A stretch of 64,000 bases of DNA from Streptomyces fragilis (GTDB lineage Bacteria; Actinomycetota; Actinomycetes; Streptomycetales; Streptomycetaceae). The stretch lies in contig NZ_BEVZ01000002.1 in the NCBI RefSeq assembly GCF_003112515.1, positions 1,488,001-1,552,000 on the forward strand, written 5' to 3'. Below, piece after piece: positions 37,256-46,788 of this stretch. Every line of letters begins with the position of its first letter. The first letter of the stretch is position 1. The notes below the pieces were generated by a model, which was not told where the DNA came from, ran no database searches, and saw nothing but the letters and a program-made list of their open reading frames with translations. Position numbers and translations under genes: made by a program.

Positions 37256-38692
37256 TCAGCCGCGGGACGCCTCCAGCTCGTAGGCGACCTCCAGCAGCGT
37301 GCGCTCCTCGCCGTCGCGGCCGGAGAGCATCACGCCCACCGGAAGGCCGTCCGGCGTCCGGGCCGGACCCGGCAGCGAGATCGCCGGGCTGCCGCACACG
37401 TTGTTGATCGGCGTGAACGCCACGTACGTCCTCAGCCGGGTGATCAGCTCCGGGAACGGCACCGACGGCGACAGGTGCCCCAGTCGCGGCGTGGTGTGCG
37501 CCAGGACGGGGGAGAGCACCACGTCGTACCGCGCGGCGGAGTCCTCGTAGGCCTCCCGGGCCGCGCGGCGCAGGCGCCGCAGCACGGCCGGCGTCGTGTG
37601 CCACTGCCGCAGGTACCGCTCCCGCAGGCCGCGGCTGAGACCGTCCATCCGGCGGCGGTCGAAGCGCCGGTCCATCAGCAGCTTGCCGGTCGCGCCCGCG
37701 AGGAAGGCCAGCAGACCCCAGTAGGTGACGAAGTCCTCCTCGAAGCGGGCGTCCAGCGGCATCCGGTACTCCTCCACCCGGTGCCCGAGACCCTCGAGCA
37801 CCGTGGCGGTCGCGGTCACCGCGGCGCGGGTCGCGTCGTCGGTGACCGTGCCGGTGGGGGAGTCCAGGAGCAGGCCCACGCGCAGCCGCCGCTCCCCGGG
37901 GCCCTCGACCCGGCCCACGGGCGGCAGCTTCGCAGCGCGCCGGGCCTGCTCGGCGGCGGCGAGGAAGGCCGCCGTGTCGCGCACGCTGCGGGTGACCGCC
38001 CCGTCCACCACCACGTCGATCGGCAGGCCGCGGCCCGTCTCGTTGGCGGCCATGCGGCCCCGGGTCGGCTTCAGCCCGACCAGGCCGCAGCAGGCGGCCG
38101 GGATGCGGATCGAGCCGCCCCCGTCGTTGGCGTGCGCGATCGGCACCGCGCCGGCCGCCACCAGCGCCGCGCTGCCGCCGGACGAACCGCCCGCGGAGAA
38201 CGCGGTGTTCCACGGGTTGCGGACCGGCTCGGCGTCCTCGAACTCGGTGCTGGCGTTGAACCCGAACTCCGGCAGCCGCGTCTTGCCGAGCACGGTCATC
38301 CCGGTGGCGGTGAACTGGCGGGTGAACGGGGCGTGCCGGGTGGCCGGACCGGGGGCGGCGGCGGCCGTGCCGTTGCCGGTGGGCAGTCCCGCGTAGGTGG
38401 TGTTGTCCTTCACCAGCGTGGGAATGCCGGCCAGCGGCCCCCGCGTGCCCGCCCGCGCGGAGGCGATCCCGGCCTCGAAGACGGCCGTCTGCATGGCGTT
38501 GAGCCGGCCGTCCACGGCGCGTATCCGCTCCGCCGCGGCCCGCGCCAGCTCCTCCGCGCTCACCTCGCCGGCCTTCAGCCGGGCGAGCAGGCCCACCACG
38601 TCGTCGGCGCCGAGCGCGTCGTCGCGGAAGGCGAGCACGGGGGCGGGCGCGCCGTCCTCCGCCGGGCTCACCGACGTGTCCGCTGCGGTCAT
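37256..38692 (-). CDS. Amidase-signature-family enzyme
   Basis: A 478-residue cytoplasmic amidase-signature hydrolase. The Ser-cisSer-Lys triad is recognisable: Lys in PTLVKDN, the glycine/serine-rich GGSSGGSAAL containing the cis-Ser, and the nucleophile Ser in DGGGSIRIPA. The remainder follows the family to a C-terminal NNVCGSPAISLPG block. Substrate (an aryl or aliphatic amide) is not predictable, and the tRNA amidotransferase GatA is unlikely as gatB/C are absent. ATG at 38692 has AGGGAGA. The radical SAM gene is divergent. Confidence 0.9.
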   Translation of the reverse strand: MTAADTSVSPAEDGAPAPVLAFRDDALGADDVVGLLARLKAGEVSAEELARAAAERIRAVDGRLNAMQTAVFEAGIASARAGTRGPLAGIPTLVKDNTTYAGLPTGNGTAAAAPGPATRHAPFTRQFTATGMTVLGKTRLPEFGFNASTEFEDAEPVRNPWNTAFSAGGSSGGSAALVAAGAVPIAHANDGGGSIRIPAACCGLVGLKPTRGRMAANETGRGLPIDVVVDGAVTRSVRDTAAFLAAAEQARRAAKLPPVGRVEGPGERRLRVGLLLDSPTGTVTDDATRAAVTATATVLEGLGHRVEEYRMPLDARFEEDFVTYWGLLAFLAGATGKLLMDRRFDRRRMDGLSRGLRERYLRQWHTTPAVLRRLRRAAREAYEDSAARYDVVLSPVLAHTTPRLGHLSPSVPFPELITRLRTYVAFTPINNVCGSPAISLPGPARTPDGLPVGVMLSGRDGEERTLLEVAYELEASRG

Positions 38693-38848
38693 GGGGGTCT
38701 CCCTCGGTCGGACGGCAGGACCCCTGGCTCCGGGGCAGGGCGAGCGTACTCGGATCATGAGAACCCCCGGAAGACCTGGCCGGCGCCCCGAAGCCCTCGC
38801 GCCCGCGGACCGGGAACCACCGAACCCGCTCCCGCGGTCTGGTCCGGC

Positions 38849-40303
38849 ATGCGTGTGACGATGATCCTCCCGGCACTGACCGAGGCGACCAGCCCGCTGT
38901 TCCGGCCCGTCAAGTACTCGCTCTTCCCTCCCCTGGGGCTCGCCACCCTGGCCGGTCACCTGGACCCCGACGACGAGGTCACCCTGCTCGACGAGCACGT
39001 CGAGCGGATCGACCTGGAGACACTGGAGAGTCCGGACCTCCTGGTGGTCCAGCCCTACATCACCTCCGCGCGGCGTGCCTACGAGATCGCCGACCACTTC
39101 CGGGCCCGCGGCGTCCACGTCGCCATGGGCGGCCTGCACGTCACCTCGCTGCCCGAGGAGGCGGCCGCGCACGCGGACACGGTGTTCACCGGACCGGGGG
39201 AGGACACCTGGCCCGCGTTCCTCGCGGACTTCCGCGCGGGTGCGCCCGCCCGCCGCTACGACTCCCGGCTGCGCACCCTGGAGGGGCTGCCGCCCGTCCG
39301 CCGGGACCTCATCAAGCGCCAGCTGTACCTGGTCCCCAACTCCCTGGTGGTGACCCGCGGTTGCCCCCACCACTGCGACTTCTGCTACAAGGACGCCTTC
39401 TTCGAGGGCGGCAGGTCCTTCTACACGCAGGCGGTGGACGACGCGCTGGCGGAGATCGACCGGCTGCCCGGCCGCCACCTCTACTTCCTCGACGACCACC
39501 TCTTCGGCAACCGCCGCTTCGCCGAGGCCCTGTTCGACGGGATGGCCGGTACCGGGCGGCTGTGGCAGGCCGCCGCCACCGTCAACTCGGTGCTCAGGCC
39601 CGGCCTGCTGGAGAAGGCCGTGGACGCCGGGCTGCGCTCCCTGTTCGTCGGGTTCGAGACCGTCAACGAGGCGAACCTCGCCGAGCGGCGCAAGAACCAG
39701 AACATCGGAGCCGACTACGCGGCGGCGGTCCGGCGGCTGCACGACGCCGGAGTGATGGTGAACGCGAGCTTCGTCTTCGGCCTGGACCAGGACGGGCCGG
39801 ACGTCTTCGACCGCACGGTCGCCTGGGCCGTCGAGCAGGGAATCGAGACGGCCACCTTTCACATCATGACCCCCTACCCGTCCACCGGGCTGTGGCGGCA
39901 GCTGGAGGGCGAGGGACGCCTCCTGCACCGGGACTGGGACCTGTACGACACCCGGCACGTGGTGTACGAGCCGCGGGGCATGACCGCCCGGCAGCTGGAG
40001 GACGGGTACTGGAGGGCCTACCGGGAGTTCTACCGCTGGTCGAACATCTGGCGCGGCGCGGCCGCTCAGCCGGGACGTCCGGAGCGGCTGCGGCACCTCG
40101 CCTACGCGGGAGGCTGGAAGAAGTTCGAGCCCGCCTGGGACCTGCTGATCCGCTCCCGCCGGGTGGTCCGCGCGCTCCCCGCGCTGGAGCGCACGCTGAG
40201 CGCCTTCGGCGGGAGACCGCCCACCGGGGGCGGTTCGCGGGACGGCCGGGCGACGGCGCGGCCCGTCCACCCGGCCGTGCCGGGCCGCGCGGACGGAAGG
40301 TAG
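38849..40303 (+). CDS. B12-binding-domain radical SAM protein
   Basis: A 484-residue radical SAM enzyme with an N-terminal cobalamin-binding-like domain (about 1-140; PPLGLATLAGHL and LLVVQPYITSARRAYEIAD) and a radical SAM core with C-x3-C-x2-C in RGCPHHCDFCYKD binding the 4Fe-4S cluster. Later blocks YFLDDHLFGNRRF and FVGFETVNEANL are typical of the BchE/HpnP-like group. The C-terminus is an Arg/Gly/Pro-rich tail. It could methylate or rearrange a lipid or small molecule; the substrate is unknown. An enoyl-CoA hydratase gene follows 47 bases later, and a large terminator closes the pair. Confidence 0.9.
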   Translation: MRVTMILPALTEATSPLFRPVKYSLFPPLGLATLAGHLDPDDEVTLLDEHVERIDLETLESPDLLVVQPYITSARRAYEIADHFRARGVHVAMGGLHVTSLPEEAAAHADTVFTGPGEDTWPAFLADFRAGAPARRYDSRLRTLEGLPPVRRDLIKRQLYLVPNSLVVTRGCPHHCDFCYKDAFFEGGRSFYTQAVDDALAEIDRLPGRHLYFLDDHLFGNRRFAEALFDGMAGTGRLWQAAATVNSVLRPGLLEKAVDAGLRSLFVGFETVNEANLAERRKNQNIGADYAAAVRRLHDAGVMVNASFVFGLDQDGPDVFDRTVAWAVEQGIETATFHIMTPYPSTGLWRQLEGEGRLLHRDWDLYDTRHVVYEPRGMTARQLEDGYWRAYREFYRWSNIWRGAAAQPGRPERLRHLAYAGGWKKFEPAWDLLIRSRRVVRALPALERTLSAFGGRPPTGGGSRDGRATARPVHPAVPGRADGR

Positions 40304-40350
40304 GTTCCGAGCACCCGGCACCGGCCGGGCGAACCGAGGAAGGGGCGCGG

Positions 40351-41103
40351 ATGACGAAGGTCGACCTGGTCGAGGACGAGGGCCGCTGGACGCTGACACT
40401 GGACGACCCGGACCGCCGGAACTGTCTCGACGAGACCATGTGCCGGGAACTGGGGGAGGCCGTCGCCACGGTGGCGCACGCCCCGGACGCCCGGACCCTG
40501 GTGGTCACCGGCGCCGGATCCGCGTTCTGTGCCGGGGCCGACCTGCCCGCGCTGTTCGGGGACGCGGGGCGCCCGGTCGCCGAGGTGCGCGAGCACCTGC
40601 ACCGCGTGTACGAGAGCTTCCTGAGCCTGCGGGCGCTGCGGATCCCGACCGTCGCCGCGGTGCAGGGGCCCGCCGTGGGCGCCGGCTTCAACCTGGCGAT
40701 GGCCTGCGACGTCCGGGTGGCCGGCCCGGACGCCCGGTTCGCGGCGACGTTCACCCGGATCGGACTCCACCCCGGCGGCGGCTGCACCTGGTTCCTGGTC
40801 GACGCGCTGGGGGCGCAGAAGGCGCTCGCCCTGCTGCTGGACGGCGGCACGCTCGACGCGGAGGCGGCGGTGCGCGAAGGGGTGGCGCTGCGCGTCGCCG
40901 AGGACCCGGTCGCCGCCGCCCACGACATGGCCGGCCGCTGGGCCGCCGTCGACCCGGCGCTGGTGCGGGACATCAAGCGGGCGGTGGGCATCGCCAGGAC
41001 CGGTGACTTCGGCGCGACGCTGGAGTTCGAGTCCTGGGCCCAGGCGTCCACCGCCACCGGTGAGGAGATCCAGCGGGCGGTGGAGCGGTTCCGCAAGCAC
41101 TGA
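40351..41103 (+). CDS. Enoyl-CoA hydratase/isomerase-family protein
   Basis: A 250-residue crotonase-fold protein. The oxyanion-hole segments are GSAFCAGADLPAL and GPAVGAGFNLAMACDVRVA. At the positions of the two catalytic glutamates of true hydratases I see no clear matching pair, so it may act as an isomerase, hydrolase or other crotonase. ATG at 40351 follows GAGGAAGGGG. It is probably co-transcribed with the radical SAM gene 47 bases upstream, which suggests a shared lipid or CoA-ester substrate. Confidence 0.88.
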   Translation: MTKVDLVEDEGRWTLTLDDPDRRNCLDETMCRELGEAVATVAHAPDARTLVVTGAGSAFCAGADLPALFGDAGRPVAEVREHLHRVYESFLSLRALRIPTVAAVQGPAVGAGFNLAMACDVRVAGPDARFAATFTRIGLHPGGGCTWFLVDALGAQKALALLLDGGTLDAEAAVREGVALRVAEDPVAAAHDMAGRWAAVDPALVRDIKRAVGIARTGDFGATLEFESWAQASTATGEEIQRAVERFRKH

Positions 41104-41109
41104 CGCGGG

Positions 41110-41153
41110 CGCCCGAGGCACGGCGGGCTGTGCGGCCCGTCGTGCCCCGGGCG
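41110..41153 (+). terminator. Terminator after the radical SAM operon
   Basis: A 19-position stem (41110-41128 with 41135-41153) with only one A-C mismatch, one G-T wobble and a 6-base loop, starting seven bases after the stop. Confidence 0.85.
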
Positions 41154-41268
41154 GTGGTGATGGGCGGCGGCACAGTCCTCCCGGGGGCGCCCTTGCCGCC
41201 CGTCCCGGCGGCTCGGGACGGTGGCGGACGAACACCTTCCCCGAGCCCCGTGCGAGAGGTGGACCACC

Positions 41269-42741
41269 GTGTCACCCAGCCCCGAGACCTCCGGCGCCGC
41301 GTCACCGGACGCCGCGCCCCCCGAGCGCCGAGCCGCGTCCCCCGAGCCCCGAGCGGCGTTACCCAAGCCTCCAGCGGCGTCCCCCGAACCCCGGGCGACG
41401 TCCGCCGCCGCCTCGCGCGGGGGGATCCGACGGATCGTCACCCTGCTGTGCGCGCTGCTCGTGCTCTGCGCCCTTCCGGCGCCCGCCCTGGCCGGTGACC
41501 ACCGGGCCGGGGACACCGCGACCCTCCGGCCGGTGATCTTCGTGCACGGGTCGAGCGGTTCCGGCGGGCAGTTCGAGACCCAGGCCCGGCGGCTGACGGG
41601 CAACGGGTTCCCGGCCCAGCTGATCGAGACCCACGAGTACGACTCGACCTTCGCCACCACCACCCCCGACGCCGTGTACGCCGCCCTGGACCGGCGGATC
41701 GACGCGCTGCTGGAGCGCAGCGGCGCCGACCGGGTCGACCTGCTCGCCCACTCGCTGGGCACCCTGCTGATGCAGGCCTACCTGCGCAGCTCGCCGGAAC
41801 GCGCCGCCAAGGTCGCCCACTACGTCAACCTCGACGGCCGGACCTCCGCCGACCTGCCCGGCGGCGTTCCCACCCTCGCCGTGTGGGGGGAGGGCGACCC
41901 GGCCCGCGCCGTCGGCGGGGCGCGCAACGTGTACCTCCCCGGTCAGGCCCACACCGAGACGGTCACCTCCGAGGAGACCTTCGCCGAGTTCTACCGGTTC
42001 TTCCACGGCGAGGAGCCGCGCACCACCCGGGTCCTGCCGGAGCTGTCCATCACCCTGTCGGGCCGCGCCCAGATCTTCCCCACCAACGTGCCGGTCGCGG
42101 GCGTGCGGCTGGAGATCCACCGGATCGACCCGCTCACCGGGGCGCGGATCGGCAGCAGGCCGGAAGCCGTGCAGACGCTGGGGGCGGACGGCGCCTGGGG
42201 ACCCGTGCGGGCGTGGGGCCAGGCCCACTACGAGTTCGCGCTGGTGTGGGACGAGAAGCACACCCACCACCTGTACTTCCCGCCGTTCCAGCGCTCCGAC
42301 CACCTCGTCCGGCTGCTCACCAGCCGTCCGGGGGAGGGCATCTCGGGACAGGTCGAGACGGGTGACGGCCACTCGGCGCTCACCGTCACCCGCCAGAAGG
42401 AGTGGTGGGGCGACCAGGGCGCGTCGGGGGACACGCTGTCCGTCGAGGGCGTCCAGGTGCTGAACGCGGCGAACGCGCCGCGCGTCAGGCGCACCATCGG
42501 GATGTTCCTCTTCGACGCGGGGTCGGACAAGGTCACCGATCTCTCCGCGCCGCTGCAGCCCTTCTTCCAGACCCCGTTCCTCACCGGGATGGACGTCTAC
42601 CTCCCGGCCACCTCACGGCGGGACCGGCCGCTCACCCTGGTGTCGCGCCCGCGCGGCGAGGGCGGCCGCGTCGACGTGCTGAGGGTGCCGGCCTGGCCGT
42701 CGAGCACCGACCGGGTCTCCGTGCAGTTCGACGACCACTGA
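41269..42741 (+). CDS. Secreted alpha/beta-hydrolase (lipase)
   Basis: A 490-residue exported lipase/esterase. A Pro/Ala/Glu/Arg-rich cytoplasmic leader (about 1-55) made of short repeats precedes one hydrophobic signal or anchor helix (IVTLLCALLVLCALPAPALA). The catalytic domain has the oxyanion motif FVHGSSGSG, nucleophile elbow LLAHSLGT and GQAHTETV (His). The C-terminal 200 residues form a separate beta-rich region of unknown role. The GTG at 41269 lies just after GAGAGGTGG; a longer start at 41221 is less supported. It converges with the polysaccharide deacetylase gene. Confidence 0.85.
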   Translation: MSPSPETSGAASPDAAPPERRAASPEPRAALPKPPAASPEPRATSAAASRGGIRRIVTLLCALLVLCALPAPALAGDHRAGDTATLRPVIFVHGSSGSGGQFETQARRLTGNGFPAQLIETHEYDSTFATTTPDAVYAALDRRIDALLERSGADRVDLLAHSLGTLLMQAYLRSSPERAAKVAHYVNLDGRTSADLPGGVPTLAVWGEGDPARAVGGARNVYLPGQAHTETVTSEETFAEFYRFFHGEEPRTTRVLPELSITLSGRAQIFPTNVPVAGVRLEIHRIDPLTGARIGSRPEAVQTLGADGAWGPVRAWGQAHYEFALVWDEKHTHHLYFPPFQRSDHLVRLLTSRPGEGISGQVETGDGHSALTVTRQKEWWGDQGASGDTLSVEGVQVLNAANAPRVRRTIGMFLFDAGSDKVTDLSAPLQPFFQTPFLTGMDVYLPATSRRDRPLTLVSRPRGEGGRVDVLRVPAWPSSTDRVSVQFDDH

Positions 42742-42742
42742 T

Positions 42743-42772
42743 CCGGCGCCCCGCGCGGCACGGAAGCGCCGG
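42743..42772. terminator. Possible terminator between lipase and deacetylase genes
   Basis: A 7-bp inverted repeat (42743-42749 with 42766-42772) just after the lipase stop, in the gap between convergent genes. The loop is long but contains its own GC palindrome. Confidence 0.4.
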
Positions 42773-42837
42773 TCGGACGCGCGTCGTCGCACGGTCCGGC
42801 AACTCGGCACCGTCCCGTCCGGCGGCGTGACCGGCGT

Positions 42838-43596
42838 TCACCCGGCCGCGCCGCCGCGCGTCCAGTGTTCGGCGAGCGGACCGACCGACAGGCGGGCGGC
42901 GCGGCACGCGGCGACGATCTCGGGCAGGGCGGCGAGTGCCGCGCGCCAGCAGCCGGGGGCGGCCGTGCGGTCGGTGTCGTGCAGGAGTACGGTCCCCCCG
43001 CCGTGCAGGTCGGCCCGGACCTGCGCGGACACCGACGCTCCGGTGGCCGACGGCGTCCAGTCCCGGCCCCAGGCCGTCCACAGGACGGTCCTGAGGCCGG
43101 CCGTACGCGCGGCGGCCAGGCGCCCGGAGGTCAGGATGCCGTAGGGCGGCCGGTACCAGCGGGGGCGACGGCCCGTCAGGGTGTGGATCGCGCCGGCCGT
43201 ACGGAGCAGGCCGCGCCGGTCGGCCGCCGGGGCGGGCAGCCAGGGGCGCTCGTGTCCCCAGCCGTGCACCCCCAGTTCGTGTCCCCGGCCGACGGTCTCG
43301 GCCACCAGGGAGGGATGCCGTACGACGCCGTCCCCCAGGACGAAGAAGGTCGCCCGCACCCCGAGCTCGTCCAGGGCGTCGAGGAAGAGCGGGGTGGACA
43401 GCGGATCCGGTCCGTCGTCGAAGGTCAGGGCCACGTGGTCGGGGCGGCCGACACCGGCCAGACGGGGGAAGCAGGCACGGCGCACCGAGGGCAGCCAGGT
43501 GGCGGCCGGGGAGATGTGCGCCGCGGCGCAGGCGAGTGCGGGAACCAGCACCGCCGCCGTGGTCCTGACGGCCGACGGGCCCGGGGACGCGTTCAC
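42838..43596 (-). CDS. Polysaccharide deacetylase (NodB domain)
   Basis: A 252-residue carbohydrate esterase family 4 protein. The N-terminus is hydrophobic (about 10-30, signal or anchor). The NodB motifs are present: TFDDGP (catalytic base and metal Asp), HGWGHE (metal histidines), RPPYG and a final TVLLHDTD. It probably removes N-acetyl groups from peptidoglycan or chitin-type polymers outside the membrane. The GTG start at 43596 has GAGGAG eight bases upstream and lies 12 bases after the transporter stop, making it the last gene of an SDR-transporter-deacetylase operon. Confidence 0.88.
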   Translation of the reverse strand: MNASPGPSAVRTTAAVLVPALACAAAHISPAATWLPSVRRACFPRLAGVGRPDHVALTFDDGPDPLSTPLFLDALDELGVRATFFVLGDGVVRHPSLVAETVGRGHELGVHGWGHERPWLPAPAADRRGLLRTAGAIHTLTGRRPRWYRPPYGILTSGRLAAARTAGLRTVLWTAWGRDWTPSATGASVSAQVRADLHGGGTVLLHDTDRTAAPGCWRAALAALPEIVAACRAARLSVGPLAEHWTRGGAAG

Positions 43597-43608
43597 AGAT
43601 CGTGCTCC

Positions 43609-44541
43609 TCACGGTCGGTGGGTCCGCCGGTGTCCGGGCCGCCCCGGTGACGGGGGCCGGCGGCCGGCGCCCCCTCCCGCTCCCGTGTCCCAGCTTCCGG
43701 CCGCGGGGATGGCCCGCGCCAGTCCGACACTGCCGGCGCCCATCAGCAGCACGCCGATCAGCGCGGGCACCAGGCGGGCGCCCAGCGCGATCCGCTCGCC
43801 GAACAGCACCCACCCCAGGGCCACGCTCGTCAGGGCGTCGCCCAGGGTCAGGGCGGGCTGGGAGGCGGCCAGCGTCCCGGCCCGCAACGCGTACTGGAGC
43901 AGCAGGAAGGCCGCGGCTCCGACGACGATCGTCGCGTACGCGGGCCAGGTCGACACCAGGGCGCCGAGCCCTTGTGCGAACGCTCCGGTGGTCTCCTTCA
44001 GCAGCGCCGCGGTCGCGGCGAAGCACACGGCCGACGCCAGTCCCAGCAGGGCGGCGCGCGGAGCTCCCCGCACCGCGCGGGCGGTCAGCGCCAGACCGGT
44101 CGTGACCACCGCGACCGCCAGTGCGGCCGGCAGCCACCGCCCGGCGTGGGCCGTCATCCGCCCGGCGGTGGGAGCGGCCGCCGTCAGGAACAGCGCGAGC
44201 CCGGCGGCCAGAGCGAGGAACGCCAGGCAGGTCCTGGGCGCCGGACGCCGCCGGAAGACCACGGCGCCGACCGCCAGCGTGAAGAGCAGCTCGGTGGCCA
44301 GCAGCGGCTGGACGAGGGCCAGACTGCCCAGGCTCAGGGCCCAGGCCTGGAAGACGGTGGACAGGGCGAGCAGGCCGGCGCCGGCCAGCCAGACGGGGCG
44401 CCGCAGCACGCGGAGCAGCCACCGCGAGGTCTGCCGCGGCCCGGTGCCACCCTCCGGCTCGTCCGCCGCCGCCCGCCGCTGGAGCACCGAGGCCGAGGCG
44501 TTCGACAGCGCGGCGAGCAGGGCGAGGACGACCGTGAGCAC
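43609..44541 (-). CDS. DMT/EamA-like multi-helix membrane transporter
   Basis: A 310-residue membrane protein with nine to ten predicted helices in two halves, like drug/metabolite transporters. Helix pairs such as LALVQPLLATELLFTLAVG and TLAASQPALTLGDALTSVAL repeat in each half. The tail after about residue 285 is Gly/Pro/Arg-rich and cytoplasmic. The GTG start at 44541 is 14 bases downstream of the SDR stop with only a poor ribosome site, so translation is probably coupled. Substrate unknown; with the deacetylase next to it, an envelope precursor is one possibility. Confidence 0.82.
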   Translation of the reverse strand: MLTVVLALLAALSNASASVLQRRAAADEPEGGTGPRQTSRWLLRVLRRPVWLAGAGLLALSTVFQAWALSLGSLALVQPLLATELLFTLAVGAVVFRRRPAPRTCLAFLALAAGLALFLTAAAPTAGRMTAHAGRWLPAALAVAVVTTGLALTARAVRGAPRAALLGLASAVCFAATAALLKETTGAFAQGLGALVSTWPAYATIVVGAAAFLLLQYALRAGTLAASQPALTLGDALTSVALGWVLFGERIALGARLVPALIGVLLMGAGSVGLARAIPAAGSWDTGAGGGAGRRPPSPGRPGHRRTHRP

Positions 44542-44554
44542 CCCTGACCGCCGG

Positions 44555-45397
44555 TCACCCGAAGACGGAGGACAAGCGCCGGAACAGGGCCGGTGCGGCT
44601 CCGTGCACCCGAGCCGGAAGACGCAGCCAACCCGGGACGTAGATCTCGTCCCGCCCCCGGGAGACCGCCGTCCACACGGCGTCCGCGACCCGCTCGGGCG
44701 GAACCGGCCGGGGCGCGGAGCGGCGGTAGGGGGCCCCTCGCCGTTCGAAGAAGGGCGTGTCGACGACGCCCGGCACCACGTGGCTGAGCCCGACCCCCGT
44801 GCCGCGCAGCTCGTACCGCAAGGCCTCGGAGAACACGCCCAGCGCCCCCTTCGCCGCCGAGTACACGGCCTCCGCCCGTACCCCGACCACGCCCGCCAGG
44901 GAGCCGACCAGCACGACGCGCCCACGGCCCTCACGCACCATGTGGGGCACGACCTGCCGCACCAGACGCAGCGTGGCCAGCAGGTCCGTCTCGATGACCT
45001 CCTCCAGGGCCGAGGCGGGCATCGTGACGAAGTCCCCGGCCCAGCCGATGCCGGCGCCGGCCACCAGCACGTCCACGCGCCCCGCCCGGTCGAGGGCGAA
45101 GCCGGTCAGCCGCTTCTCCGCCCCGGGCGTGGTGAGGTCGGCCGGGAGGTACGACGCCCGGGTTCCGCGCGCGACCTCGTGCAGGCGGGCCGCGTCGCGC
45201 CCGTTGAGGACGAGGTCCCAGCCTTCGGCCGACAGGCGGCGCGCCACCGCGGCGCCGATCCCGGAGGAAGCGCCGGTCACCACCGCCGTGCGCGCCCGTT
45301 CGCCGGGGGCCGGACGCCCGGCCGAGGAGCGCGGCCACGAGCCGCGCACCGGGGTGGACGCGACGTCGCCGGTGCCTACCTGGGGCGCGTGGGACAT
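44555..45397 (-). CDS. Short-chain dehydrogenase/reductase
   Basis: A 280-residue SDR with a 35-residue N-terminal extension before the Rossmann motif TGASSGIG. It has the AGAGIG segment in place of the usual NNAG, the catalytic serine in VGSLAG and YSAAK as the Tyr/Lys pair. The PGVVDTPFF and terminal LPARVHGAAPALF blocks resemble membrane-associated SDRs acting on lipids. ATG at 45397 has AGAGGT. It is the first gene of an operon with the transporter and polysaccharide deacetylase, and is divergent from a lipid-type glycosyltransferase, hinting at envelope lipid metabolism. Confidence 0.88.
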   Translation of the reverse strand: MSHAPQVGTGDVASTPVRGSWPRSSAGRPAPGERARTAVVTGASSGIGAAVARRLSAEGWDLVLNGRDAARLHEVARGTRASYLPADLTTPGAEKRLTGFALDRAGRVDVLVAGAGIGWAGDFVTMPASALEEVIETDLLATLRLVRQVVPHMVREGRGRVVLVGSLAGVVGVRAEAVYSAAKGALGVFSEALRYELRGTGVGLSHVVPGVVDTPFFERRGAPYRRSAPRPVPPERVADAVWTAVSRGRDEIYVPGWLRLPARVHGAAPALFRRLSSVFG

Positions 45398-45527
45398 GGC
45401 TGGACCTCTGTGGTGGGAAGGATGCCCGAGGGGTGGCGGGGCGCATCGGCGATCGGACGCAAGGCGATCTCCAAGTGACCTGGACCTGGACCTGGATCTT
45501 CTTCGCACAACGTAGCCCAAGTGTCGC

Positions 45528-46700
45528 ATGTGTGTGAATCCGGGCATTCTGCTTCTCGTGCGCACACCACATCCTTCGCCGCGCCAACCCGCGCCGCAGC
45601 GTGAGGCGCTGCGGATGCTGATCCTCAGCGCGGGCATGGGCGCCGGTCACGACACCGTCGCGCGCGAGCTCGCCCGTCGCGCCCGCGAACAGGGACACCA
45701 CGTCCAGATCCTCGACCTGCTGCGGCTGTTGCCGCTCGGGACGGGGACCGTGCTCCGCGTCTCCTACCAGGCGGCGGTGCGGCACTTCCCCTGGCTCTAC
45801 GCCGGCCTTTACCGCGTGTTCCTGCGCCCCGGACCGGGGCGCCGCCCCAGCGGCGTTCCCCTCGCCCGTCTGGCCGCCGACCGGCTGACGGACGTCGTCC
45901 GGCGGACGGGCGCCGACGTGATCGTGCCCGTCTTCCATCTGGCGGCCCAGCTGACGGGTCACCTCAGGGAGCGGAACGGGCTGTCCTGCCCCAGCGTGGT
46001 CGTCCTCGTCGACTTCGCCGTCCACCGGCAGTGGCTGCACCCCGGCAACGACCTGTACCTCTGCCTCACCGAGCGGGCCGCGCGGGAGGTGCGCCGGAGC
46101 GTCGACGTGCCCGTTCGGGTGACCGGTCCCGTCGTGGCGCCCGATTTCCGCACGCCGGCCGCCGGCAGCGCGCTCTGGCGCCGGCGCTTCGAGGACCACG
46201 CTCCCGGACGCCCGCCCGTCCTGCTGTCGGCCGGAGCCTGGGGCGCCGCCGAGGGCATGGAGGCGACCGCACGGCGGCTGGCCTCCGCCGGGTTCCTGCC
46301 GGTCGTCCTGTGCGGACGCAACGAACGGCTGCGGGCGCGCACGGCCCGCGTGCCCGGCGCACTGGTCCTCGACTGGGTGACGGACATGCCCGGGCTGATG
46401 GGGGCGGTCCGGGTGCTGGTCGACAACGCCGCGGGCCAGACCGCCGTGCAGGCCCTGGCCGCCGGACTGCCGGTGGTGGCTCACCGCCCCCTGCCCGGTC
46501 ACGGCGAGGCGGGTGTGCGGCACATGGCCCGGTTCGGCGCGTCGATCCACGCGCCCGACGGCGCGGCCCTGCTGCGCGCGGTCGAGCGGCTGTCGCGGGA
46601 CGGCGCCGAGCGGGACCGCCTCGTCGCACGGGGCCGTGAGCTGTTCCGCGAGGACGCCCTGGTGCGGGTGGTGTCGGCGGCCCGCGCCCTCCCCGCCTGA
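45528..46700 (+). CDS. MGDG-synthase/MurG-like glycosyltransferase
   Basis: A GT-B glycosyltransferase of up to 390 residues. The N-terminal acceptor domain has SAGMGAGHDTVARELARRA (the monogalactosyldiacylglycerol-synthase type glycine loop); the C-terminal domain has LLSAGAWG and the donor-site region VDNAAGQTAVQALAAGLPVV. It is expected to add a sugar to a lipid at the membrane surface. Starts are uncertain: ATG 45528 is the longest, while ATG 45615 falls directly before the conserved LILSAGMG. The divergent SDR operon shares its promoter region. A terminator hairpin lies between it and the next convergent gene. Confidence 0.82.
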   Translation: MCVNPGILLLVRTPHPSPRQPAPQREALRMLILSAGMGAGHDTVARELARRAREQGHHVQILDLLRLLPLGTGTVLRVSYQAAVRHFPWLYAGLYRVFLRPGPGRRPSGVPLARLAADRLTDVVRRTGADVIVPVFHLAAQLTGHLRERNGLSCPSVVVLVDFAVHRQWLHPGNDLYLCLTERAAREVRRSVDVPVRVTGPVVAPDFRTPAAGSALWRRRFEDHAPGRPPVLLSAGAWGAAEGMEATARRLASAGFLPVVLCGRNERLRARTARVPGALVLDWVTDMPGLMGAVRVLVDNAAGQTAVQALAAGLPVVAHRPLPGHGEAGVRHMARFGASIHAPDGAALLRAVERLSRDGAERDRLVARGRELFREDALVRVVSAARALPA

Positions 46701-46788
46701 ACGCCCCCTCGCCGGGCGCCCCTTGCGCGTCGGTCAAGGACACGCCCGGACCGGCGACCGGCGACCGGAGCCCGAACCGCCCGGCCCG

